A stretch of DNA of 50,334 nucleotides from Desulfovibrionales bacterium. GTDB lineage: Bacteria > Desulfobacterota > Desulfovibrionia > Desulfovibrionales > Desulfovibrionaceae. A program made the translations under genes and the position numbers. This document shows positions 32,637 through 41,006 of this stretch, piece after piece (position 1 is the stretch's first letter; each line of letters starts with the position of its first letter). The notes beneath the pieces were generated by a model that made no database searches, was not told where the DNA came from, and saw only the letters and a program-made list of their open reading frames with translations. The stretch spans positions 1 through 50,334 of the forward strand of contig JASGMV010000027.1 of assembly GCA_030156255.1 (NCBI GenBank), in the 5' to 3' direction.

Positions 32637-34571
32637 TTACGAAGAAGCGCCCTGGCGGGAGGCGCGCACGGCGTTGAGCAGGCCGCCGGCCTTGATGGTG
32701 GCCAGCTCCTTTTCCGTCAAGTCGTTTTTCACCGGAATGGGATCGCCGCCGTCGATGGTCAGGACGGTTTCCACGCCGGGCCTGATCGCGGCGGCGTCCA
32801 GGCGGATTTTGGCGCCCTGGTCGAGACGATCGAAGTCCGCGGGGTCGGCGAGAAGCAACGGCAGGATGCCGAAGTTCACGAGGTTGGCGCGGTGAATGCG
32901 GGCGAACGATTTGGCGATGACGGCCTTCACTCCCAGATGGCGCGGTCCCAGGGCGGCGTGTTCGCGGCTGGAGCCTTGCCCGTAGTTTTCGCCGGCCAGG
33001 ATGACGCCCTGGTCGAGGCGGTCGATTCTGTCCACGAATTCCGGGTCCACACGGCCGAAGATGTGGCGGCTGATGGCCGGAATGTTGGAGCGCAGGGCCG
33101 TGATTTCGGCGCCGGCGGGGAGGATGTGGTCCGTGGTGATGTCGTCGCCCACCTTGAGGGCTACGGTCGCTTCAATGACGGAGGGCATGGGCTCGAAGGG
33201 GTCCAGGGCCACGATGTTCGGTCCGCGTTTGATCTCCACCTTGGAGCCGTCCGCAGGAGGATCGATGAACATGGCCCGGATGGACGGAACATCGGCGGGG
33301 AACTCGCGGCGTTTGGGGGGCTCACCCCAGCCGGCCGGGTCCGTGAATTTGCCGTTCAGGGCGGCTATGGCCGCGGTCATCGGGCTGACCAGATAGACCT
33401 GGCCGTCCTTGGTGCCGCTGCGGCCTTCGAAGTTCCGGTTGAAGGTCCGGGCCGAGACGCCTCCGGACGACGGCGACCCGCCCATGCCGATGCACGGTCC
33501 GCAGGCGCACTCCAGAATGCGGGCGCCGGAAGTGATGATCGGGTCCAGCAACCCTTCGCGGGAAAGCATGAGCAGCACCTGGCGGGAGCCGGGCGCAATC
33601 AGCAGGTCCGTATCGGGATGCGGCTTTTGGCCGTTGAGGATATCGGCCGCTGCGGCGAGGTCGGCGAAGGAGGAGTTCGTGCAGGAGCCGATGCACGCCT
33701 GGTCCACCTTGAGTCCGTCCAGGGAGGCGATGGTCACGGCCTTGTCCGGCATGTGCGGGGCCGCGGCCATGGGCTCCAGGGAGGACAGGTCGATGTCCAC
33801 GACCTCGTCATAGTCGGCGTCCGGGTCGGGGCCGAGTTCGGAGAAGTCGCCGGGCCGTCCCATGGCCGTGAGAAACTCCCGGGTGCGCGCATCGCTCGGG
33901 AAAATGGAGGTGGTGGCGCCCAGCTCCGCGCCCATGTTGGTGATCACTGCGCGCTCGGGCACGGACAAGCTGGCGACGCCTTCGCCTGCGTATTCAAAGA
34001 CTTTTCCGACGCCGCCCTTCACCGAGAGCTTGCCCAGCAGGTGCAGAATGATGTCCTTGGCGCTGGCCCAGCCGGTCAGCCGGCCGGTGAGGTTGACCTT
34101 GACCACCTTGGGCATGGATATGACGTAAGGCTCGCCGGCCATGGCCAGCGCAACGGACAGGCCGCCGGCGCCCATGGCCATGGCGCCTGCGCCTCCGGCC
34201 GTGGGGGTGTGGCTGTCCGACCCGATCAGCGTTTTGCCGGGTTTGGCGAAATTCTCCAGGTGCAGCTGGTGGCAAATGCCGGTCCCCGGAGGCGAAAACA
34301 CGATGCCGTATTTCTCGGCGACGCTTTGCAGGTAGCGGTGGTCGTCGGGGTTGCGGAAACCCACTTGCAGGGTGTTGTGGTCCACGTAGCTGACCGAAAG
34401 CTCGGTCTGGACGCGGTCCAGGCCCATGGCTTCGAACTGCAGATAGGCCATGGTGCCGGTGGCGTCCTGGGTCAAGGTCTGGTCGATGCGCAGGGCGATT
34501 TCGGCGCCGGGCGTCATGTCGCCGGAGACCAGATGCTCGGCGATGATCTTCTGCGTAAGGTTGTGAGGCAT
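32637..34571 (-). CDS. Aconitate hydratase
   Basis: The 644-residue protein has the aconitase set: IGSDSHTPTAGG, GSCTNSS (first cluster cysteine near 297), ECACGPCIGMGGSP (two further cysteines near 358) and the swivel domain with ENYGQGSSREHAALGPRHLG and SFARIHRANLVNFG. It isomerises citrate and isocitrate through a [4Fe-4S] cluster. The length fits the shorter bacterial type rather than AcnA (about 890 residues). The ATG at 34571 has AAGGAG upstream; an alternative GTG lies two codons earlier. Confidence 0.94.
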   Translation of the reverse strand: MPHNLTQKIIAEHLVSGDMTPGAEIALRIDQTLTQDATGTMAYLQFEAMGLDRVQTELSVSYVDHNTLQVGFRNPDDHRYLQSVAEKYGIVFSPPGTGICHQLHLENFAKPGKTLIGSDSHTPTAGGAGAMAMGAGGLSVALAMAGEPYVISMPKVVKVNLTGRLTGWASAKDIILHLLGKLSVKGGVGKVFEYAGEGVASLSVPERAVITNMGAELGATTSIFPSDARTREFLTAMGRPGDFSELGPDPDADYDEVVDIDLSSLEPMAAAPHMPDKAVTIASLDGLKVDQACIGSCTNSSFADLAAAADILNGQKPHPDTDLLIAPGSRQVLLMLSREGLLDPIITSGARILECACGPCIGMGGSPSSGGVSARTFNRNFEGRSGTKDGQVYLVSPMTAAIAALNGKFTDPAGWGEPPKRREFPADVPSIRAMFIDPPADGSKVEIKRGPNIVALDPFEPMPSVIEATVALKVGDDITTDHILPAGAEITALRSNIPAISRHIFGRVDPEFVDRIDRLDQGVILAGENYGQGSSREHAALGPRHLGVKAVIAKSFARIHRANLVNFGILPLLLADPADFDRLDQGAKIRLDAAAIRPGVETVLTIDGGDPIPVKNDLTEKELATIKAGGLLNAVRASRQGASS

Positions 34572-34602
34572 GTTCACTCCTTGCGGGGATGGTGTCAGCG
34601 CG

Positions 34603-34932
34603 TCAAAACAATCGGGAGTCCACGCTGTCCAACAGCCCGAGTTTCAGACGCTTGATGCGGTTGACGCAGTGGAGCCGTTGCGTGTCCAGCGCCAGCCGCT
34701 CTTGTTGTCGTTCAAAAATTTCGCGGGCGTGAATCCGTCCCGCGGAAACGTCCTCGTCCCTCCGCAATTGATTGACAAGTTTGCCCAACTCGTCAATGCG
34801 GCGGTCGAGGCCGGTGATTTCATCCTCCAACTCGCGGATGGCCGTCGCGAGTTCCTGTTCGGTCGCCGGTTCAGCCGGCGATGATGCGTCGCCGGCGGAT
34901 TTTTTTTCGGGAGGCGTCGTCATGGTCTTCAT
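34603..34932 (-). CDS. Coiled-coil protein of unknown function
   Basis: The 109-residue hydrophilic protein has a predicted long helix or coiled coil over residues 25-85 (ATAIRELEDEITGLDRRIDEL, VNQLRRDEDVSAG). No family was recognised. The start at 34932 overlaps the end of the upstream fusion gene by 62 bases; a second ATG at 34923 would reduce this to 53. It lies 31 bases before the aconitase start, in the same direction. Confidence 0.6.
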   Translation of the reverse strand: MKTMTTPPEKKSAGDASSPAEPATEQELATAIRELEDEITGLDRRIDELGKLVNQLRRDEDVSAGRIHAREIFERQQERLALDTQRLHCVNRIKRLKLGLLDSVDSRLF

Positions 34933-36529
34933 TCTCGATCTTTGGGGCGGGGCGAGCGCCGCAGGCCCTATTGAAAACAGTCCACCAGCCGGGCCATACG
35001 CCGGTGATTTCCCCCGGGTTCAATAGCCCGATCCCGGGGCGGAGAAAAGACAAAAGCGAGCAGCCCAGGCACTGGAAGGGATCGGTCGCGGACCAGGGCG
35101 TCTCCCAGCTGATCTTGGACGGCCGGATTACGATGCGCTGGTCTTCGATTTCGTAGTCGGCCCGGCAGTGCTCCAGCAACTCGGCGGCCTGGGCCGTGCG
35201 TCCGGGATCGGAAGGCGCCGCAAGCTCCGCGCCTTGAGCCGCGGCGAGGCCCAGAGTCAGGGCCAGGGGCAGTAGATCCGGGTTGCGGCCGAAGCCGATG
35301 ACGGCCTTTCCGGGGCGGGCGGCGGCCTCGGATTCGAGCCCCCCCCGCGTTTTGCGGATCGTCAGGCCCACGGATGCAAGTTCGCCGAGCAGAGCGGTCG
35401 CCGTGGGCCATTCGGGCCACTCGCCTTTCAAGCGGACCTGGCCGACCGCGACCAACGGCAGGGCGATCAGGTAGGCCGAAAGCACAGGGTCGAGATGAAG
35501 CCGCGCCTTTTCCGGCGCCAGCGGTTTGCCGGGCTTGACGGCGGCGCTAGCCCCGTCGATCTTCGCGGCAACGCCCCATTGCCCAAGAACTTGGGCCACG
35601 GTTTCGAGCCCGAGCATCAGCCGGGGCGTCAGGCGGGAGGGGGCGAAATCGATCCCCAAACCATCCGGGAAGGACCAGGCCATGCCCAAAAGGGCGAGGA
35701 GTAAATGGTCGGGGGCTTCGCCTACGTCGGACAGATGGGCGGCCATGCGTCCACCGGATTCGAGCCGGGCCGGCAATCCGGGAGCGTGGGGGTCGAGCCG
35801 GTGCAGGCGGCCTCCCAGCCGGGGAAGCAGGCGTTCGGCCGGGCCGAGGTCCAACAGCTTGAGCGCCGAAGAGCCCGAAAACTTGGTCACGCCCACCTGG
35901 GGCAGGGCCAGGGCCGCAAGCAGCGACAGGTTTTCCGGATTGGCGCCGGCGAAAATCAGTTTGGCCGTGGTTTGCGCGCTTTCGCCCTGCTTGGCCGTGA
36001 CCGCCGACTCCGCCCAGGAAAGTCCGCCTCCGGCCTGGTTCAGGGCCTTGATCAGCTCCACCAGCGGATCGTTCTGGACGATATTAAATAGATGAAGCGG
36101 CTGTCCCGTGGCTGCGGCCATGGCCAGATGGAGCTTGGTCGCGAAAAGGGAGGCCGGCCCCTCGACGTCCAGGTCCACGGGCTTGGGGCCGGGCGCCAGG
36201 ATGAAGGGGTCGGTGCGCGAGGATCCGGTATGGCCGAGGCCTCGCTCGTAAGCCAGCGAGTTGAGGACGGTGAAGACGTTGTGCAGCGTCTTGGGTTCGA
36301 GCCCTTCGTCTTTTCCGGTTTCGGCCCACTGAGGCCAGAGCTTCTTTTCAACGGCGGGATCGGCGGCGGACAACCCCTTGGCCTTGCGCGCGGAGGTGAT
36401 CTTGGCCAGGAGACGGGTCCTGCCGCCAAGCAGGGAAAGCAGGCGGGCGTCAAGCTCGGCGAGTTCCTGGGTCAGGCTGCGTCGCCGGGGGCTGTACGGT
36501 CTGGGGTCGCGTGTGTCGTTTTCGGGCAT
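34871..36529 (-). CDS. Fusion of a chorismate-mutase-like and a degenerate EPSP-synthase-like domain
   Basis: About 552 residues. Residues 15-95 follow the AroQ chorismate mutase helix pattern (LAELDARLLSLLGGRTRLLA, ARKAKGLSAADPAVEKKLW). Residues about 115-530 have the repeat architecture of 3-phosphoshikimate 1-carboxyvinyltransferase (LTPRLMLGLETVAQVLGQWGV, LHLDPVLSAYLIALPLV, then GEITGVWPGWWTVFNR at the end). The family's PGSKS..NR loop is replaced by EGPASLFATK, and the SSQ and C-terminal HR motifs are also missing. It may be inactive, regulatory or use another substrate. The ATG at 36529 was chosen over one at 36646, which would add a proline-rich, low-quality stretch. Related genes sit in aromatic amino acid loci of Desulfovibrio, but no other such gene is in this window. 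Confidence 0.7.
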   Translation of the reverse strand: MPENDTRDPRPYSPRRRSLTQELAELDARLLSLLGGRTRLLAKITSARKAKGLSAADPAVEKKLWPQWAETGKDEGLEPKTLHNVFTVLNSLAYERGLGHTGSSRTDPFILAPGPKPVDLDVEGPASLFATKLHLAMAAATGQPLHLFNIVQNDPLVELIKALNQAGGGLSWAESAVTAKQGESAQTTAKLIFAGANPENLSLLAALALPQVGVTKFSGSSALKLLDLGPAERLLPRLGGRLHRLDPHAPGLPARLESGGRMAAHLSDVGEAPDHLLLALLGMAWSFPDGLGIDFAPSRLTPRLMLGLETVAQVLGQWGVAAKIDGASAAVKPGKPLAPEKARLHLDPVLSAYLIALPLVAVGQVRLKGEWPEWPTATALLGELASVGLTIRKTRGGLESEAAARPGKAVIGFGRNPDLLPLALTLGLAAAQGAELAAPSDPGRTAQAAELLEHCRADYEIEDQRIVIRPSKISWETPWSATDPFQCLGCSLLSFLRPGIGLLNPGEITGVWPGWWTVFNRACGARPAPKIENEDHDDASRKKIRRRRIIAG

Positions 36530-37032
36530 GTCGAACCTGGTTTTCGTAGGGATAAAAAAGACGTTATTTAGCTTGAAATGGGCGGGCGGGCAAGTGGGCG
36601 CAAAGGAGGGGGTCGGGGGGAGCGTCCGCAGTCCCCGATTAGACATCGTTGATACATTTTCTAGAGAAAAAATGAGTCTTGGTTCACTTAATTAAATAAT
36701 TATTCTAGAGAGTTTCCCTACAAACCGGCTGGGGAAAAAAAGTCTTGCAAAGAATTTCACGAGCGAATAAACAAAGGACCCAACAATGGGGAAGATACGC
36801 GTTAAGACAGAGTTTTTTCAAAGGGCCGTGGAAAGCGGTTCTTGTGTTTTGACGCATCCTTGACAGCCCCCGTTGCGGCTGCTAGAGGCGACAGCCTAGG
36901 CTCTAGGCTTCTAACAGCCATCAGAGTAGCTGACCGGGCGACATCCGGAAGCCCGGCGGCATCCATCACCCCCTTCCAAGGGGGACGGAAAAGGCAAGGA
37001 AACCCTTTAATCTGCATTGGAGGAGGAAAGTT
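36530..37032 (+). other. Regulatory region and long leader of aprBA
   Basis: About 500 bp without a gene separates the divergent fusion gene and aprB. The left half is AT-rich with two copies of TTCTAGAGA (near 36658 and 36705). The right half carries a candidate promoter and a leader of about 140 bases with three short inverted repeats: AGCCTAGGCT (36893-36902), CCGGGC/GCCCGG (36934-36956) and CCCCCTT/AAGGGGG (36969-36984). GGAGGAGG lies just before the aprB ATG. Confidence 0.6.
36860..36888 (+). promoter_or_regulatory. Candidate sigma-70 promoter of aprBA
   Basis: A perfect -35 TTGACA (36860-36865), a 17-base spacer and a weak -10 TAGAGG (36883-36888). A second, weaker pair is TTGCAA and TAAACA with 17-base spacing near 36745-36775. 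The high expression expected for apr genes favours a strong promoter here, but which one is used is unknown. Confidence 0.4.
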
Positions 37033-37530
37033 ATGCCTACCTTTGTTAATCCGGAAAAATGCGATGGCTGCAAGGGTGGCGAAAAGACCGCTTGCATGTA
37101 CATCTGCCCGAATGATCTGATGATCCTCGATCCGGAAGAGATGAAGGCGTACAACCAGGAGCCGGACGCCTGCTGGGAGTGCTATTCCTGTGTGAAGATT
37201 TGCCCCCAGGGCGCCATCGAAGCCCGCCCCTACGGCGACTTCGCCCCCATGGGAGGCACCTCCATTCCTATGCGCTCCGCCGAGGACATCATGTGGACCA
37301 TTAAGTTCCGCAATGGTTCGGTCAAGCGCTTCAAATTCCCCATCCGCACGACCCCTGAAGGCCAGCTGAAGCCTTACGAGGGCACTCCTGAGCCGGACGA
37401 TCTGGACAGCGAATTGCTGTTCACCGAGTCCGGACTGAAGACCCCCAAGGAAGCCTTGGGCAAGAAGTTCGACGTCACCGAGGCGGACAAGACCGAAGTG
37501 TGGGAGCCGCCGGTTAAGACGGTCGGCTAG
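37033..37530 (+). CDS. aprB: Adenylylsulfate (APS) reductase, beta subunit
   Basis: The 165-residue protein has two [4Fe-4S] sites in its first 60 residues (Cys10, 13, 21, 25 and Cys47, 50, 53, 57, the second in CWECYSCVKICPQGAIE). The C-terminal tail (from about 110) wraps around AprA. It passes electrons to the FAD of AprA in the cytoplasm during sulfate reduction. The start has GGAGGAGGAAAG upstream. It is 71 bases before aprA. Confidence 0.97.
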   Translation: MPTFVNPEKCDGCKGGEKTACMYICPNDLMILDPEEMKAYNQEPDACWECYSCVKICPQGAIEARPYGDFAPMGGTSIPMRSAEDIMWTIKFRNGSVKRFKFPIRTTPEGQLKPYEGTPEPDDLDSELLFTESGLKTPKEALGKKFDVTEADKTEVWEPPVKTVG

Positions 37531-37601
37531 GGTCCATCCGCCAGGATAAGGGTCGAGAGTATCGCAATTTAGCAAGAAATCGTTCTGAAGGAGGAAAGGT
37601 C

Positions 37602-39596
37602 ATGCCTCAAATTCCTGCCAAAGAAACCCTCAAGGGTTTGCCGTTGGCCGAGCCCGAAATCATTGAAAAACATTATGATATCCTGATCGTGGGCGGCGGC
37701 ATGGGCAGCTGCGGCGCGGCGTTCGAAGCTGCGCGTTGGATCGAGAAAAAAGACGACAGTATTTCTTTGATGCTCCTGGATAAGGCCGCCCTCGAGCGCT
37801 CCGGCGCCGTTGCGCAGGGTCTGTCCGCCATCAACACCTACTGCGGCGAAAACGAGCCGGACGACTACGTCCGCATGGTCCGCACCGACCTCATGGGCCT
37901 GGTCCGCGAAGACCTGATCTTCGACGTGGGTCGCCACGTGGACGACTCCGTGCACCTCTTCGAGGAGTGGGGCCTTCCCGTATGGGTCAAGAAAGACGGG
38001 AAGAACCTGGACGGCGCCAAGGCCAAGGCCGCTGGCCTGGCCATCCGCAAGGGCGACGCTCCGGTGCGCTCCGGCCGTTGGCAGATCATGATCAACGGTG
38101 AGTCCTACAAGTGCATCGTGGCCGAGGCCGCGAAGAACGCTTTGGGCGAAGATCGCTACATGGAGCGCGTTTTCATCGTGAAGCTGCTGCTGGACACCAA
38201 CCAGCCGAACCGTATCGCGGGCGCTGTGGGCTTCTCCACTCGTGAGAACAAGGTGTACGTCTTCACCTGCAACAGCTGCCTGGTCGCCTGCGGCGGCGCC
38301 GTGAACGTGTACCGTCCCCGGTCCACGGGCGAGGGTATGGGCCGCGCCTGGTATCCGGTCTGGAACTCCGGCTCCACCTACACCATGGTGGCCCAGGTCG
38401 GCGGCGAAATGACCATGATGGAAAACCGCTTCGTCCCCGCCCGCTTCAAGGACGGTTACGGCCCGGTCGGCGCTTGGTTCCTGCTCTTCAAGGCCAAGGC
38501 CACCAACTACAAGGGCGAAGACTACTGCGTGACCAACCGCGCCATGCTCAAACCTTACGAGGATCGCGGTTACGCCAAGGGCAACATCATCCCCACCTGC
38601 TTGCGCAACCACATGATGCTGCGCGAGATGCGTGAAGGCCGCGGCCCCATCTACATGGACACCAAGTCCGCCCTGATGGAGACCGTCAACGGCGACCTGA
38701 GCGGCGCCGAGTGGAAGCACCTCGAGTCCGAAGCTTGGGAAGACTTCCTCGACATGTGTGTTGGCCAGGCCAACCTGTGGGCCGCCCAGAACTGCGCTCC
38801 TGAAGAGCGCGGCTCCGAGATCATGCCCACCGAGCCTTACCTGCTCGGCTCCCACTCCGGCTGCTGCGGCATCTGGGTTTCCGGTCCGGACGAGGCCTGG
38901 GTTCCTGAGGATTACAAAATCAAGGCCGACAACGGCAAAGTGTACAACCGCATGACCTCGGTCAACGGCCTGTTCACCTGCGCTGACGGCGTTGGCGCCT
39001 CCGGCCACAAGTTCTCCTCGGGCTCCCACGCTGAAGGCCGCATCGTCGGCAAGCAGCTCGTCCGTTGGACTGTGGACCACAAGGACTTCAAGCCCTCCAT
39101 CGGCCAGAGCGCTGAAGAGCTCAAGAACGAGATCTACGGCCCCTGGTACACCTACGAGAAGTTCAAATCCGCCTCCACCGCTCCGGACATCAACCCCAAT
39201 TACATCACCCCCCGCAACTTCATGATGCGCCTCATCAAGTGCACCGATGAATACGGCGGAGGCGTCGGCACCTACTACACCACCTCCCGCGCTCTGCTCG
39301 ACACCGGCTTCTGGCTGCTCGGCATGTTGGAGGAGGACTCCGAGAAGCTCTGCGCCCGCGACCTGCATGAACTCATGCGCGCCTGGGAGCAGTTCCACCG
39401 GCTGTGGACCGTGCGCCTGCACATGCGCCACATCGCCTTCCGTGAAGAGTCCCGCTACCCCGGCTTCTACTACCGCGGAGACTTCATGGGCCTCGATGAC
39501 TCCAAGTGGAAGTGCTTCGTGAACTCCAAGCACGACCCCGCGACGAATCAGACCACGGTCTTCAAGAAGCCCTACTACCAGATCATCCCCGACTAA
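37602..39596 (+). CDS. aprA: Adenylylsulfate (APS) reductase, alpha subunit
   Basis: The 664-residue flavoprotein belongs to the fumarate-reductase family: FAD-binding motif YDILIVGGGMGSCGAAFEAARW near residue 27, ERSGAVAQGLSAINTYCGENEPDDYV, and C-terminal helical and capping domains. It reduces APS to sulfite and AMP. Full-length for the family. It has AAGGAGGAAAGG before the ATG. A strong hairpin terminator follows 15 bases after the stop, so qmo expression is probably at least partly separate. Confidence 0.98.
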   Translation: MPQIPAKETLKGLPLAEPEIIEKHYDILIVGGGMGSCGAAFEAARWIEKKDDSISLMLLDKAALERSGAVAQGLSAINTYCGENEPDDYVRMVRTDLMGLVREDLIFDVGRHVDDSVHLFEEWGLPVWVKKDGKNLDGAKAKAAGLAIRKGDAPVRSGRWQIMINGESYKCIVAEAAKNALGEDRYMERVFIVKLLLDTNQPNRIAGAVGFSTRENKVYVFTCNSCLVACGGAVNVYRPRSTGEGMGRAWYPVWNSGSTYTMVAQVGGEMTMMENRFVPARFKDGYGPVGAWFLLFKAKATNYKGEDYCVTNRAMLKPYEDRGYAKGNIIPTCLRNHMMLREMREGRGPIYMDTKSALMETVNGDLSGAEWKHLESEAWEDFLDMCVGQANLWAAQNCAPEERGSEIMPTEPYLLGSHSGCCGIWVSGPDEAWVPEDYKIKADNGKVYNRMTSVNGLFTCADGVGASGHKFSSGSHAEGRIVGKQLVRWTVDHKDFKPSIGQSAEELKNEIYGPWYTYEKFKSASTAPDINPNYITPRNFMMRLIKCTDEYGGGVGTYYTTSRALLDTGFWLLGMLEEDSEKLCARDLHELMRAWEQFHRLWTVRLHMRHIAFREESRYPGFYYRGDFMGLDDSKWKCFVNSKHDPATNQTTVFKKPYYQIIPD

Positions 39597-39610
39597 TCGG
39601 GCGTTTAAAC

Positions 39611-39643
39611 CGGCTGCGGGCCTTCGGGCCCGCAGCCGTTCTT
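39611..39643 (+). terminator. Intrinsic terminator after aprA
   Basis: CGGCTGCGGGCC and GGCCCGCAGCCG form a perfect 12-bp stem closed by a TTCG tetraloop, followed by TTCTTTT. It should end or reduce aprBA transcription before qmoA. Confidence 0.88.
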
Positions 39644-39655
39644 TTCACGGTGGGT

Positions 39656-39715
39656 GAAAATGGTCTAACTCCTGTCTGCGTGAGGGACGCCGTAGCCAGG
39701 ACTTAGACCATTTTC
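39656..39715 (+). promoter_or_regulatory. Long imperfect hairpin between aprA and qmoA
   Basis: GAAAATGGTCTAACTCCTG (39656-39674) pairs with 39697-39715 over 19 positions with one mismatch. The 22-base loop contains a second small stem GCGT/ACGC. It lies 37 bases before the qmoA ATG and after the aprA terminator. It could be an operator, an mRNA leader element or a mobile repeat. Confidence 0.6.
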
Positions 39716-39752
39716 TTGGGTGGGCAACAAAACTCGTTCGGGAGGATAGTCC

Positions 39753-41003
39753 ATGTCGAACTCGAGCATTCTCGTGGTAGGCGGCGGATTCTCCGGGATC
39801 ACCACCGCCCTGGAGGCCGCTGAGGTCGGACACGAGGTCTTTATTGTGGAAAAAAATCCTTACCTGGGGGGAAGAGTTGCTCAGCTCAACCAATACTTCC
39901 CTAAGCTCTGCCCCCCTTCCTGTGGACTGGAAATCCAGTTCCAGCGCATCAAAAACAACCCTCGCGTCCATTTCTTCACCATGGCCGAGGTTGTCTCCGT
40001 GTCCGGCTCGGCCGGAAACTACACGGCCAAGGTCAAGATTCGGCCGCGGTATATCGATGAAAAATGCACCTGCTGCGGCGAGTGCGCCAAAGCCGCGTCC
40101 ACCAGCATTGTCGATGACTTCAATTTCGGACTCGCCAAGCGCAAGGCGGCGTATCAGCCTCTGCTGTTCGCCTTCCCCATGCGTTACGTGTTCGAAGCGG
40201 ACAAGTGCTCCGAGCAGGAGCGGAAGGACGTCGAAGCCGCCTGCCCCTACGGGGCCGTCAATCTGGAGGACAAAGAGCGGACGTTCGATTTGAACGTCGG
40301 CAGCGTGGTCATGGCCACCGGGTGGAAGCCATACGACGTCGCCAACCTGGAGAATCTCGGCGGCGGCAACTTCGCCAACGTGGTCACCAATATGCAAATG
40401 GAGCGCCTCGCCGCGCCCAGCGGTCCGACCAAGGGCAAGATCGTGCGCCCCTCGGACAAGAAGGCGCCCAAGCGCATCGCTTTTGTTCAATGCGCCGGCT
40501 CCCGCGACGAGAATCACCTCAACTATTGCTCCTACATTTGCTGCATGGCGTCTTTGAAGCACGCCGCGTACATCCAGGAGCGGGACCCCGAAGCCCAGAT
40601 CTACATCTATTATATCGATCTGCGCACCCCGGGCCGCTACGACAACTTCATGCGCAAAATCACCGCCAGCGACCAGGTGCATCTGGTCAAGGGCAAGGTT
40701 GCGGAGATCACGGAAGATCCCGGCACGCGCAACCCCATCGTCACCGTGGAGAACGCCGTGACCGGCATCAAGGGCAAGACCGAGTTCGATATGGTCGTGC
40801 TGGCCACGGGCATGCAGCCCAGCATCGCCGGCCAGGGACTCCCGGTTCACGTCCCCACGGATGGGGACGGCTTCATCATCGGCGATGAAGCGGCCGGAAT
40901 CATCGCGGCGGGCTGCGCCAAGATGCCCCTCGATGTGATGAAGTCGGCCCAGTCCGGCACGGGCGCTGCGCTCAAGGCGATCACTAGTGTGGCAGGGAGG
41001 TAA
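39753..41003 (+). CDS. qmoA: Quinone-interacting membrane-bound oxidoreductase subunit QmoA
   Basis: The 416-residue HdrA-like flavoprotein has FAD motif ILVVGGGFSGITTALEAAE (residues 6-24), GGRVAQLNQYFPKLCPPSCG and a cysteine group CTCCGEC at 105-111. With QmoB and QmoC it forms the complex that connects membrane menaquinone to APS reductase. GGGAGGA precedes the ATG. Gene order directly downstream of aprBA is typical of Desulfovibrio. Confidence 0.96.
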   Translation: MSNSSILVVGGGFSGITTALEAAEVGHEVFIVEKNPYLGGRVAQLNQYFPKLCPPSCGLEIQFQRIKNNPRVHFFTMAEVVSVSGSAGNYTAKVKIRPRYIDEKCTCCGECAKAASTSIVDDFNFGLAKRKAAYQPLLFAFPMRYVFEADKCSEQERKDVEAACPYGAVNLEDKERTFDLNVGSVVMATGWKPYDVANLENLGGGNFANVVTNMQMERLAAPSGPTKGKIVRPSDKKAPKRIAFVQCAGSRDENHLNYCSYICCMASLKHAAYIQERDPEAQIYIYYIDLRTPGRYDNFMRKITASDQVHLVKGKVAEITEDPGTRNPIVTVENAVTGIKGKTEFDMVVLATGMQPSIAGQGLPVHVPTDGDGFIIGDEAAGIIAAGCAKMPLDVMKSAQSGTGAALKAITSVAGR

Positions 41004-41006
41004 ACG

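Noticed and set aside
30723-34655. 1310-codon open frame on the plus strand
   Set aside because: It is the antisense of the PpiD and aconitase genes, which have clear protein families; long antisense frames are expected at this GC content.
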